Of a stretch of DNA of 64,000 nucleotides, positions 34,560 to 42,624 are shown one piece after another. The notes under the pieces were generated by a model, which saw only the letters and a list, made by a program, of their open reading frames with translations, did no database searches and had not been told where the DNA came from. Position numbers and translations under genes: made by a program. The stretch spans positions 1,116,001 through 1,180,000 of the forward strand of contig CAWAMD010000005.1 of the NCBI GenBank assembly GCA_963783045.1. Direction: 5' to 3'. The stretch's first letter is position 1. Every line of letters starts with the position of its first letter. The stretch is from CAWAMD01 sp963783045. Its GTDB lineage: Bacteria > Actinomycetota > Nitriliruptoria > Nitriliruptorales > Nitriliruptoraceae.

Positions 34560-34838
34560 ATGGCCGTGACGGTCGATGTCGACACCGGCGGCACCTTCAC
34601 GGACGGATTCTTTGCCCGGATCTACAAGGTCGTGTTCGACCCGGACACGCTGACGGTCGACGAGGAGGCGACCGTCGCGGCCCGCAACGCGGAACGCGCC
34701 GACCGCCTCGCCCGCTCGAGACCGACCCCGGAGTTCCTCGAGCAGTGGCTGACGAAGCGCCCACCCGAGGAGATCCTCTCCTACTACGGGTCGTGGCCCG
34801 AGGGCGGACCCCTCGAGTCCATGACGGCGTCCTCGTGA
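34560..34838 (+). pseudogene. Deletion scar: HyuA start fused to HyuB end (second carboxylase operon remnant)
   Basis: A 92-codon open frame whose two ends belong to different carboxylase subunits. The first ~18 residues (MAVTVDVDTGGTFTDGFF) are the N-terminal phosphate motif of a HyuA-like protein. From residue ~20 (RIYKVVFDPDTLTVDEEATV... to YYGSWPEGGP) it matches the last ~70 residues of the HyuB-like subunit (IYKVVYREDNLVADLEATE... to YFGFWPHGSP). A deletion of several kilobases must have joined them in frame. A good Shine-Dalgarno (GAGGGGA) and an operator site remain, so a fusion peptide may still be made. Confidence 0.8.
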
Positions 34839-34869
34839 CACCTACCGGCAGAGGGCGGAAGGCCGAGAT

Positions 34870-35427
34870 GTGCTGACACCGAAGAAATGGGCGGCCCTCC
34901 CGCTCGTCACGTTCGCGGTGGCCGGCGTCATCGCCGATCTGCTCGGACGGCCGACCGCACTGGTGCTGCTGGTGATCGCCGTCCTCGGGGGCGCCTGGTT
35001 CATGAGCGAGTCCGCGCACCCGGTGCCCGCCGTCGTGCTGCTGCTCGTCGGTGGTGGATTCGGTGTCTTGACCGGCCGAACGCCTTTCACCTTCTACACG
35101 GCGCTCGCCGCCACCCTCATCCTCAGCGGTCCGGAGGTCATCCGCTGGGTCGCGATCCCCTTCGCGCTGTTCGGCATCGGCGCCCTGGGCTGGTTCGTCG
35201 GCGATCTCGTCGGAAACCTCGTCCCCGCGCTGAGGAGCGTGGTGATCACCGTCATCGGTACGGCAGGGATCGCGCTGGCGATCGCCGCCGGCTGGTTCCT
35301 GGTCTACGGCGATCTCACGCCGCTGCGCCGGCGGACGATGCTGCTCGGGGGTCGGATGCTCGGCTGGTGGAACGGACTCGAAACCTGGTGGCGACGCCGC
35401 AGAACGCGTATCGCCGAGGGATCCTGA
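34870..35427 (+). CDS. Small integral membrane protein, 185 aa
   Basis: No family recognised. Hydropathy by eye gives four or five membrane spans: LPLVTFAVAGVIADLL, ALVLLVIAVLGGAWFM, AVVLLLVGGGFGVL, FTFYTALAATLILSG, VAIPFALFGIGALGWFVG, SVVITVIGTAGIALAIAAGW. The C-terminal tail is strongly basic (WWRRRRTRIAEGS), indicating a cytoplasmic end. It lies between the scar gene and the ABC importer, so it may be an accessory to uptake of the ketone or acid. The GTG at 34870 follows GGAAGG. Confidence 0.7.
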   Translation: MLTPKKWAALPLVTFAVAGVIADLLGRPTALVLLVIAVLGGAWFMSESAHPVPAVVLLLVGGGFGVLTGRTPFTFYTALAATLILSGPEVIRWVAIPFALFGIGALGWFVGDLVGNLVPALRSVVITVIGTAGIALAIAAGWFLVYGDLTPLRRRTMLLGGRMLGWWNGLETWWRRRRTRIAEGS

Positions 35428-35489
35428 CACAACACCTCACACAAGGAGCGGGAGGGACATGAAACTCGGAGAATTCGACGAATCCGCAT

Positions 35490-36836
35490 TTGTCGGGACG
35501 AGTGGTCGCCCGGCGGTCACGCACCCTGGTGGTCACAGTGGGCTTGGCACTGCTCGCCGCGGCCTGCGGGCAGACCTCCAGCGGCAACGAGGCCGCAACC
35601 GGCGCGGCCAGCGAGACCTCGTCGTCCGCGACCTCCTCCCCGAGCGCCTCCGAGAGCGGCGGCGCCACGGAAGCGAAGACGGCCTCGGGCGAACCCATCG
35701 TCATCGGCATGATCAACCAGGAGGACACGCCGGCGGGCTCGTTCCCGGAGCAGCGTGAGGCCGAGGAGGCTGCCGTCAAGTATGTCAACAACGAGCTCGG
35801 CGGCGTCGGCGGTCGGCCGCTCAAGCTCATCGTCGAGACGACGCAGGGCACGCCGGAGTCGTCGGCGGCAGCGGCGAACAAGCTCCTCGAGCAGGACCCC
35901 ATGGTCGTCACCCCGGGCACGGACTTCGGCACCTCGGCCACCATCCCGATCTTCGAGAAGGCGAACATGCCCTACATCGGCGGCGTGCCGCTGCTACCAC
36001 CGGAGTACACGTCGAAGGTCGCGTTCTTCTTCGTCGGTGGCAGCGTCGCCGCGTTCCCCGGCCAGGCCGTCTATCTCGGCAAGGAGGTCGGCGCAAAGAA
36101 GGTCAACATCATCTACACCGACAACCCGGCCGGGAAGGCGGCGGCCACGTCGTTCGGGCAGGCGATCCTCGAGCAGTTCGGCGTCACGGACGTGAAGCTG
36201 CTGCCCGAGGCGGCCAACGCAACCGACTTCACGCCGGTCGTATCGGCGGCCAACGACGACAAGCCCGACGCCATCATGGTCCTGTTCGCGGCTCAGGGGT
36301 GCTCCCGGATCATGCAGGCCGTGGCATCCCTCGGGATCACGACGCCGATGTACTACCCGGGCTCGTGCTTCGACGCCGACGTCATCGAAGCCGGCGGCGC
36401 CGGAGCCGAGGGTGCCTTCTTCAACTCCGAGAACATCCTGTACTCCGACACCTCGAACGAGGATGTCGCCACCTACCGCAAAGCCATGGAGAAGTACGCC
36501 CCCGACGCGAAGATCTCGGGCTACTCGCAGTCCTCCTTCGCGACGATCATGAACCTGAAGGCGATCTTCGAGGAGATCGGCGTCGACAACCTCAGCCACC
36601 AGGCGATCATCGACTACATGAACCAGACGCAGGACCACGAGAGCTTCATGGAGCATCCCTACACCTGCAAGGGCGACCACATCGCGGGGCTGACAGCGGT
36701 CTGCAACAGCGCCGTCCGAATGGTGCAGTACAAGGGTGGCGAGTTCACCGACGTGCTCGGCGACTGGGTCGACGGCGGACCTGAGGTCGGGGGCGGCGGT
36801 GGCGGCAGCGAGCAGCCCTCGGCGTCTTCGTCCTGA
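35490..36836 (+). CDS. Branched-chain-type ABC transporter substrate-binding lipoprotein
   Basis: A 448-residue lipoprotein with a twin-Arg-like basic start (ARRSRTLVVTVGLALLAAAC), lipobox LAAAC, and a long Ser/Ala/Glu linker. The Peripla_BP_6 fold follows: PIVIGMINQEDTPAGSFPEQ, NNELGGVGGRPLKLIVETTQ, NIIYTDNPAGKAAATSFGQA. The last 20 residues are Gly/Ser-rich. The best ribosome site (AAGGAGCGGGAGGG) precedes an ATG at 35459 in a different frame (MKLGEFDESAF...), so either translation starts at the in-frame TTG 35490/GTG 35502 or a base is missing in the first 30 codons. It opens the importer operon. Confidence 0.85.
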   Translation: MSGRVVARRSRTLVVTVGLALLAAACGQTSSGNEAATGAASETSSSATSSPSASESGGATEAKTASGEPIVIGMINQEDTPAGSFPEQREAEEAAVKYVNNELGGVGGRPLKLIVETTQGTPESSAAAANKLLEQDPMVVTPGTDFGTSATIPIFEKANMPYIGGVPLLPPEYTSKVAFFFVGGSVAAFPGQAVYLGKEVGAKKVNIIYTDNPAGKAAATSFGQAILEQFGVTDVKLLPEAANATDFTPVVSAANDDKPDAIMVLFAAQGCSRIMQAVASLGITTPMYYPGSCFDADVIEAGGAGAEGAFFNSENILYSDTSNEDVATYRKAMEKYAPDAKISGYSQSSFATIMNLKAIFEEIGVDNLSHQAIIDYMNQTQDHESFMEHPYTCKGDHIAGLTAVCNSAVRMVQYKGGEFTDVLGDWVDGGPEVGGGGGGSEQPSASSS

Positions 36837-36923
36837 GCGTTTGAGTCGTTCCCGCCGCGTCGAGGTGGGGCCGTTGGACGGCCCCACCTCGCCGGTCACC
36901 GAATCCATGACGGAGAGGGCCAC

Positions 36924-38920
36924 GTGAACCAGTACCTGCTGTTCGCTCTCCTCGGGCTCGGGACCGGGGCGGTCTACGCGTCCCTTGGACTCGGGATCGT
37001 GCTGGCTTACAAGGGCTCGGGGATCATCAACTTCGCGCAGGGCGCGATGGCCATGTACATCGCCTACGCCTTCAACGCGCTACGGCAGAGGGGAGACCTC
37101 GTCCTCCCGATCGTCGGCCTGCCCGGCACGGATCCACCTCAGTGATGCATTGCCGTTCTGGAGCGCCTTCCTGCTGTCGCTCGAGCTGGCGGTCCTGCTC
37201 GGGCTGCTGTCCTATTTCTTCGTCTTCCGTCCGCTGCGCTACTCGCCGACGCTCGCCAAGGTCGTCGCGGCAATCGGGCTGATGATCACTCTCCAGGCCA
37301 TGGTCGTCGTCCGCTTCGGGACCGCAAACCAGTCCTTCCCGCCGGTCCTCCCCGCCGCCCCCGTGCACCTCGGCGGGCTCGCACTACCTCAGGACCGCCT
37401 CTACCTCGGCGCGCTCACGCTGATCGTGGCCGCCGCGCTCTACCTCCTCTACCGCCACACGCGGTTCGGCATCGCAACCCGCGCCGCCGCCGAGAACGAG
37501 AAGGGCGCCGCGCTGCTCGGCTACTCGTCGGACGCGCTGGCCGCGAGCAACTGGGTGCTCGCCACGGTCATCGCGGGACTGACCGGGATGTTGCTCGGCG
37601 GGATCACCGCCCTGGACCCGGTCACCTACACGCTCGCGGTCGTCCCCGCGTTGGGTGCGGCACTCGTCGGCCGGTTCACCTCCTTCGGCGTTACCGCGGT
37701 AGCCGGGCTCGCGCTCGGAATGGGCCAGTCGCTGATCACCAAGCTTCAGACGGACTTCTCGTGGCTCCCGCGGGTCGGCCTCAAGGAGGGGTTGCCCTTC
37801 GTCGTGATCATCCTCGCGCTGATCTTCGCCGGTGAGTCGCTCCCGACCCGCGGCAGCCTAACCCGGGAGAAGCTCCCCCAGGCGTCGCGGCCGACCAACG
37901 TCCCCCTGTATGCGCTCGCCACCGTGGGCGTGGGCCTGATGGCCATCCAGATACTCGGCGGCGGCGTCCGCGTCGCACTCATCATCAGCGTCACTGGGGC
38001 CATCCTGGCGCTTTCCCTGGTCGTTCTCACCGGCTTCCTCGGTCAGATCTCCCTGGCGCAGATGACGTTCGCCGGCGCAGCCGGCTTCTCGCTCAGCGCT
38101 TTCGCGACCCGAATGGGCATCCCGCTCGTGCCAGCCGTCATCCTGGCCGCGCTGGTGACCACGGTGCTGGGCGTGATCATCGGCATCCCGGCCCTGCGGA
38201 TCCGAGGGGTCAACCTCGCTGTCGTGACGCTCGGCGCGGCCGTCGCGATCGATGCCTTCATCTTCCGCAATCCGGCCTACACCGGCGGAATTCGCCGGCA
38301 GCCACATCCCGTCGCCGACGTTCCTTGGGGTCAACCTGGGGATCGGTGGCGAGGGAACCAACGACTACCCGAGAGCCGTCTTCGGTGTCTTCGTGGTCGT
38401 GGTCCTGCTCATCGTGGCGCTCGCGGTGGTGAACCTGCGCAAGAGCGGCACCGGGCGACGCATGCTCGCCGTCCGCGCCAACGAGCGCGCGGCCGCGGCC
38501 GTCGGCATCAGCGTCACGAACATGAAGTTGCTCGGGTTCGCCCTCTCATCGTTCATCGCCGGCATCGGTGGGGCCATGCTCGCTTTCCGGCAGGGGCAGA
38601 TCTCCTTCGAGTCCTTCGGCGTGCTGGTGTCGCTGTCGCTCCTGGCCGCCGCGTACCTCGGTGGGATCTCCAGCGTCTCGGGCGCCATGGTCGGTGGTGG
38701 CATCGTCACCGGCGGTCTGGCGTTCGCGCTGCTCGAACGGTGGCTCTCGCTCGGGCCCTACGAGCTGTTCATCAGCGGCCTCGCGCTCATCCTCACCGCG
38801 ATCCTCAGCCCCGAGGGCATCGCCGGAGCCATCCATCAGGGCCTCGATCCAGCCCAGGAGAACCCGAACCCGCGGAAGCGGCTGTCCGGGATGGGTGCGC
38901 ACGAGAGGATGCTGGCATGA
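36924..38920 (+). CDS. Fused LivH-LivM ABC permease, frameshifted twice
   Basis: A single gene for both membrane subunits of a branched-chain-amino-acid-type importer, about 665 residues. The LivH half runs from MNQYLLFALLGLGTGAVYAS, LGIVLAYKGSGIINFAQGAM to AAENEKGAALLGYSSDALAA (the EAA-like loop) and GLKEGLPFVVIILALIFAG. The LivM half has LALSLVVLTGFLGQISLAQM and RRMLAVRANERAAAAVGISV. Frames break near 37128 and near 38290; homology continues without loss on both sides, and a one-base correction at each place restores one open frame. The end overlaps LivG by 4 nt (ATGA). Confidence 0.82.
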
Positions 38921-39753
38921 CCGCCGACCTCGTGCCCGACCGCACCGCCGCCCACCCCGCATGGGACGACAAGCGTCGCCCGACGTTGCTGGCCGTGCAG
39001 GACCTGAGCGTGCACTTCGGGGGGTTGACGGCCGTCGACCGTGTGACGCTGGAGGTCCCGACCGGCGCGGTGGTCGGCATGATCGGTCCGAACGGCGCTG
39101 GAAAGACGACCTTCATCGACGCCTTGATGGGCTACGTGGCCAGCTCGGGCTCGCTCCTCTTCGACGGACGCCGGATCGACGACGTACCAGCATTCCGGCG
39201 TGCCCGGCTCGGTCTGTCCCGCACCTTCCAGCAGATGGAGCTCTTCGACGACCTCACCGTCCGCGAGAACCTCCAGGTCGCCGCGGAGCGCGTCCGATGG
39301 TGGGCCTTCCTGGCCGACCTCGTGATGCCTGGCCGCACGACGAACGAGGAGCAGGTCGAGTGGGCCATCGACATCCTGGGCCTGCACGACGAGGCGCCGC
39401 TGTACCCGTCCCAGCTCTCCCACGGAAGCAGGCAGGCGGTCAGCATCGGACGTGCCCTGGCCGCCCGACCCAAGCTGCTGATCCTCGACGAACCGGGAGC
39501 CGGCCTGGAGGCAGGACACAAGCAGATCCTGTCCGAGATCCTGCGTGACCTGGCGGCGGAGGAGGGCATGACGATCTTCCTCGTCGATCACGACATGGAG
39601 CTCGTCATGCCCACGTGCGAGTACCTGTTCGTGCTCGAGTTCGGCCGTCTCATCGCCCAGGGGACGCCGACGCAGGTGCGTCGTGACCAACGTGTGGTGG
39701 AGGCCTATCTCGGGCACCAGCAGCGGGGCGACGGTGGGGGTGAGCCGCAATGA
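38917..39753 (+). CDS. livG: LivG-type ABC transporter ATP-binding protein
   Basis: A 278-residue ATPase. Walker A is GMIGPNGAGKTTFIDAL, Q-loop in SRTFQQMELFDDLTVRENL, and Walker B in KLLILDEPGAGLEAGHK with the switch His in IFLVDHDMELVM. The signature motif is unusual: LSHGSRQAVSIGRALA replaces LSGGQQQ. A proline/charged N-terminal extension of about 25 residues precedes the domain. It energises the LivHM permease together with LivF. Confidence 0.88.
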   Translation: MTADLVPDRTAAHPAWDDKRRPTLLAVQDLSVHFGGLTAVDRVTLEVPTGAVVGMIGPNGAGKTTFIDALMGYVASSGSLLFDGRRIDDVPAFRRARLGLSRTFQQMELFDDLTVRENLQVAAERVRWWAFLADLVMPGRTTNEEQVEWAIDILGLHDEAPLYPSQLSHGSRQAVSIGRALAARPKLLILDEPGAGLEAGHKQILSEILRDLAAEEGMTIFLVDHDMELVMPTCEYLFVLEFGRLIAQGTPTQVRRDQRVVEAYLGHQQRGDGGGEPQ

Positions 39754-40466
39754 GCACCGCCATCCGCGTGGACGGGCTGTCGGCGGGCTACGACGGGACC
39801 GCCGTCGTGCACGGCCTCGACCTCACGGTCGAGGAGGGCGAGGTCGTGGCGCTCCTGGGCGCCAACGGGGCCGGCAAGTCGACGACGCTGCTCTCGATCT
39901 CCGGCATCCTGCCAGCGATGAAGGGATCGATCAAGGTCTTCGGCGAGCCCGTCGAGCCGGGGCTCCCCCACAAGACGGCGCGCCGGGGACTCGCCCACGT
40001 GCCCGAGGACCGCGGCGCTCTTCTTCGACCTGACGACCGCGGAGAACCTCCGGCTCGGCCAGCGGCCCGGCGGGGCCGTCTCGATGGACAGGATCCTCGA
40101 ATGGTTCCCCGCGCTGGCCGACCTCGGCGACCGCCGTGCGGGGCTGCTGTCGGGCGGCGAGCAGCAGATGCTGGCCCTGGCCCGTGCCGTGGTCGGCCGG
40201 CCCGAGGGCTGCTCATGGTCGACGAGATGAGCCTGGGGCTGGCACCGATCATCGTCGAGCGCCTGCTGCCCGTGCTGCGCGCGATCGCCGACGAGGACGG
40301 CGTCGGCGTCCTGCTGGTCGAGCAGCACGTCCACCTGGCGCTGCAGATCGCCGACCGCGGCTACGTGCTGCAGCAGGGCAGGCTCCTCGCCGACGGGACC
40401 GCGGAAGAGCTACGTCGGTCGGAGGAGCTGCTCCATGCCGGGTACCTCGGCGAGTTGGAGGGCTGA
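39750..40466 (+). CDS. livF: LivF-type ABC transporter ATP-binding protein with compensating frameshifts
   Basis: A ~238-residue ATPase. Walker A (LLGANGAGKSTTLLSISG) and the start are in frame, as are the C-terminal VDEMSLGLAPIIVERLLPVL (Walker B/D-loop) and EQHVHLALQIADRGYVLQQG. Between about 40015 and 40206 the true protein lies in another frame: FFDLTTAENLRLGQRPGG, ILEWFPALADLGDRRAGLLSGGEQQMLALARAVVGRPEG, including the signature LSGGEQQ. Two indels of opposite sign therefore cancel, and the frame as written stays open only because of GC-rich codon structure. As sequenced the product would lack the signature motif. Confidence 0.82.
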   Translation: MSTAIRVDGLSAGYDGTAVVHGLDLTVEEGEVVALLGANGAGKSTTLLSISGILPAMKGSIKVFGEPVEPGLPHKTARRGLAHVPEDRGALLRPDDRGEPPARPAARRGRLDGQDPRMVPRAGRPRRPPCGAAVGRRAADAGPGPCRGRPARGLLMVDEMSLGLAPIIVERLLPVLRAIADEDGVGVLLVEQHVHLALQIADRGYVLQQGRLLADGTAEELRRSEELLHAGYLGELEG

Positions 40467-40661
40467 CGACCCCGAACCGAACAGGCCAATTGCCGTGAGC
40501 CCACCGCTGACGATGACCGGGAGCTGCGCTGCCGGGTTGTCGACCGTGCGGATGCCCGCCCAGGTGACGGCGGCCACGACGAAGCCCGCCGCGTGCAGGC
40601 CCAACCCCATTGGCTGCGAGACCGTGGTCACGTACCACCTCGGGTATCTGCTGGGCTCTCA
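40410..40661 (-). CDS. Small membrane protein, probable, frameshifted near its start
   Basis: A short protein with hydrophobic segments GLGLHAAGFVVAAVTWAGI and VIVSGGLTAIGLFGSG. ATG at 40661 (MRAQQIPEVV) has GAGGAG upstream and overlaps the stop of the preceding small gene by 4 nt, but the hydrophobic part lies in the next frame from the GTG at 40631, so an indel near 40630 is likely. Its 3' end overlaps livF in antisense by 57 bp. Function unknown. Confidence 0.4.
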
Positions 40662-40976
40662 TGGTGCTGCTCCTCGGTCGGCGGTCAGGTGCCGGTAGCG
40701 AGACGAGTTGCCCAGGAAGCGCAGCAGGCCGACGGCGACAGCGAGGCACAGCAGTGCCAGGGCCACCGCGCCGGAACCCCTGGGCGGCCGCCACCCACCC
40801 TGTCCGAGAGCTGGGTCCCGGAGGGCGATGCCTGCGGTGCGGCGACCGCTCCGCCCGTGGCATCTGCACCCGGCGAGGCGACCACGGGGATCGGCGCGAC
40901 CGCCGAGGCCGGCGCGTGACGGCGGGGGCCGGGGCCGTGATCGGACCGTCCCCCACCATGGCACGGATGTCACCCA
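40659..40976 (-). CDS. Small Ala/Pro-rich single-span membrane protein, probable, frameshifted
   Basis: An N-terminal segment (MGDIRAMVGDGPITAPAPAV) and a low-complexity middle (VASPGADATGGAVAAPQASP, in a second frame) lead to a C-terminal membrane span GAVALALLCLAVAVGLLRFLG with a basic tail (in a third frame). Correcting two indels would give one protein of about 105 residues. The stop overlaps the next gene's ATG (ATGA). A candidate only, supported by the span, the coupling and operator site i upstream. Confidence 0.35.
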   Translation of the reverse strand, partial: WVTSVPWWGTVRSRPRPPPSRAGLGGRADPRGRLAGCRCHGRSGRRTAGIALRDPALGQGGWRPPRGSGAVALALLCLAVAVGLLRFLGNSSRYRHLTADRGAAP

Positions 40977-40992
40977 TCCCCGGCCAGACGGA

Positions 40993-41010
40993 GGGGGGAG
41001 GGAGGGAGGG
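40993..41010 (+). other. G-quadruplex-type motif
   Basis: A run of six G followed by three GGG blocks separated by single A (GGGGGGAGGGAGGGAGGG). It satisfies the strict G3-N1 pattern on the plus strand. It lies 32 bp from operator site i, in the leader of the minus-strand small membrane genes. Confidence 0.6.
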
Positions 41011-41041
41011 AAGGTCCGACGCTGCCGGGACCAAACTTCCA

Positions 41042-41060
41042 CATCTAACGAAATGCGTCA
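41042..41060. promoter_or_regulatory. Putative MerR-regulon operator, site i
   Basis: CATCTAACGAAATGCGTCAA fits TAACG-N5-CGTCA. It lies 66 bp before the start of the minus-strand small membrane genes. Confidence 0.5.
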
Positions 41061-41169
41061 ACTAGTTGATCTTGACCAGGCACCGCGATCGAACGGCCAG
41101 GCGGCTCCCGCCCTGCCGGCTCGGGGCACTACGTACAGTGTTCGCCCCGTCGCCACGTGCATGCTTCCT

Positions 41170-41190
41170 TTGACGTTGAACGATAAGATG
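41170..41190. promoter_or_regulatory. Putative MerR-regulon operator, site j (autoregulation)
   Basis: TTGACGTTGAACGATAAGAT fits TGACG-N5-CGATA, with an inner ACGTTGAACG dyad. It lies 89 bp before the first merR gene, consistent with autoregulation. Confidence 0.55.
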
Positions 41191-41278
41191 AGCCTCATCA
41201 CCCGGGGGCCGGGGTATCGCCGCACGACTTCCGCATGCTTCGGCGCGGCAGCGATCACAAGACCCTGGAGCACAGGAC

Positions 41279-41734
41279 ATGGCAAACACGAAGACACAGA
41301 CGAGCAACGGCGATGACCTGATCAGCATTGGTCAGCTCGCCGAAGAGACCGGCGTCAGCAGCCGGACCATCCGCTACTACGAGGAGCTGGGCATCCTGCC
41401 CAAGCCTCGGCGCTCCCCGGGCGGCACACGCAAATACTCGCCGGAGTACCGGTTCTACGTCGAAGGCGCCGTCGCGCTCAAGGAACTCGGGTTCAGCCTC
41501 GACGAGATCAAGCTCGTGGGTCGCCTCGCGCTGGGTCGTCCCATGACCGCCCGGCAGCGTGAGCACGCCGCCGAGTCGATCGGCGAGAAGATGGAGGTCC
41601 TCGAGCACAAGATGGCGGTGCTCGACCGTCTGCGCACAGTGCTCCAGCAGCGTGATGGCGCGAACGACGGGGAGACGGTGACCAACCTCGCTGAAGTGCT
41701 CGGCACGTCCAACGAAGCGTCGAAGTCGGCCTGA
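41279..41734 (+). CDS. MerR-family transcriptional regulator 1
   Basis: A 151-residue MerR protein. The winged-helix DNA-binding domain is ISIGQLAEETGVSSRTIRYY, then EELGILPKPRRSPGGTRKYS, GAVALKELGFSLDEIKLVG. It is followed by a dimerisation coiled coil (ESIGEKMEVLEHKMAVLDRL). No Cys metal site is present, so it is not a metal sensor; it resembles acyl-CoA-catabolism MerR regulators (LiuR-like) in overall design. The DNA-binding part is almost the same as in the second MerR at 47315, so both should read the same operator. ATG at 41279. It is transcribed alone and ends at a hairpin. Confidence 0.88.
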   Translation: MANTKTQTSNGDDLISIGQLAEETGVSSRTIRYYEELGILPKPRRSPGGTRKYSPEYRFYVEGAVALKELGFSLDEIKLVGRLALGRPMTARQREHAAESIGEKMEVLEHKMAVLDRLRTVLQQRDGANDGETVTNLAEVLGTSNEASKSA

Positions 41735-42624
41735 TCTCGTCCGCTCAGCGAGCTCCCGGCTCTGCGTCGGGAGCTCGTCGAATTCCGGACGGCGCCCAGC
41801 TGCCGCGTGAAGGCCAGGAGGTCACCGGTCCGTGAGAAGATACGGCCGGTCTCCTCGTAGAGGCCGCCACCCGCATACCGGGGCGACAGCTCCACGAGCA
41901 ACCAGTCGTGCGGATGGGCCGGGACGGGCCAAGCGCCCACCGGGTAGGACAGGTGCAGCTCGACCGTCGGTGTCACCCGCGGCCCCTCGACGTAGGTGTA
42001 GAGGGTCGGCAGGAGCGCGTCGGCCGCGACGGCCGGCACCTCCGGTCCGGTCGGGTGTGGCTCGCGCAGTCGGACCCACCCGAGCGATGCGGCACCGTGC
42101 GGACCTGACGGAGCGGGGGCGCCGTTGGCCCAGCGCACCTCAAACCGGTCGAAGATCTGCATCCGTGGCCACCACGGCTCGCCGTTCCAGGTAGGGCACG
42201 CCTCCGGTGGGTCGACCTCTGGCATCCGGGCGTCGGCGCCCGGGCTGGCAGCGGCCTCCAGCACCGGTCCCCGTCCCGGCTGGACGAGCGTCGCGGTGGC
42301 GAGCAGCGCGAGACGTGCGTCCGAGGACAGACGAGCCGTGACCGCGCTGACGGACCGTCCTCGCCGCTCGACGGTGCGCTCGACCTCGACGACCTCGCCG
42401 GGGCTGCGCAGGTACTGGATGGTGACGGAAGCCAGCCGCCACGCCGACGGCGGGTCCAACGTGGCCGTGAGCGCCCGGACCAGGAGCGCCGCGAGGTAGC
42501 CCCCGTGAGCTCCCACGTCGCCACGCCACCGCTTGTCGAGGCGCAGTGTGACCGGTTCGTCGCCGTCGGGCAGCTCGAACCCCCAGCCGAACGTCTCGAT
42601 CGTGGAGCCTGCGTCGGCTGCCAT
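41455..42624 (-). CDS. Acyl-CoA thioesterase-like (double hot-dog, TesB type)
   Basis: The first ~283 residues form a two-domain thioesterase-like protein: TLRLDKRWRGDVGAHGGYLA, SVTIQYLRSPGEVVEVERTV, MQIFDRFEVRWANGAPAPSG, VELHLSYPVGAWPVPAHPHD, LVELSPRYAGGGLYEETGRI. It should hydrolyse an acyl-CoA to free acid and CoA. The frame then runs on for ~105 residues antisense to merR (from about 41745 to 41455). That extension has no family character and crosses the hairpin, so a stop was probably lost to an indel near 41770. The start is 1 nt from the acyl-CoA dehydrogenase stop. Confidence 0.72.
   Translation of the reverse strand: MAADAGSTIETFGWGFELPDGDEPVTLRLDKRWRGDVGAHGGYLAALLVRALTATLDPPSAWRLASVTIQYLRSPGEVVEVERTVERRGRSVSAVTARLSSDARLALLATATLVQPGRGPVLEAAASPGADARMPEVDPPEACPTWNGEPWWPRMQIFDRFEVRWANGAPAPSGPHGAASLGWVRLREPHPTGPEVPAVAADALLPTLYTYVEGPRVTPTVELHLSYPVGAWPVPAHPHDWLLVELSPRYAGGGLYEETGRIFSRTGDLLAFTRQLGAVRNSTSSRRRAGSSLSGRDQADFDASLDVPSTSARLVTVSPSFAPSRCWSTVRRRSSTAILCSRTSIFSPIDSAACSRCRAVMGRPSARRPTSLISSRLNPSSLSATAPST
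41749..41777. terminator. Bidirectional hairpin terminator between convergent genes
   Basis: CGAGCTCCCG and CGGGAGCTCG form a perfect 10-bp stem with a 9-nt loop, 15 bp after the merR stop and at the 3' side of the convergent thioesterase gene. No U-tract is obvious, so it may act as a stem-loop end or mRNA stabiliser. Confidence 0.6.

Noticed and set aside
36985..39753. 922-codon single protein spanning permease and ATPase
   Set aside because: The frame joins LivH/LivM to LivG only through an out-of-frame stretch (~38290-38917). LivG has its own ATG and normal length.
41455..41745. C-terminal extension of the thioesterase antisense to merR
   Set aside because: No thioesterase character; it reads across a hairpin and the complement of a well-formed MerR gene. 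A lost stop is more likely.
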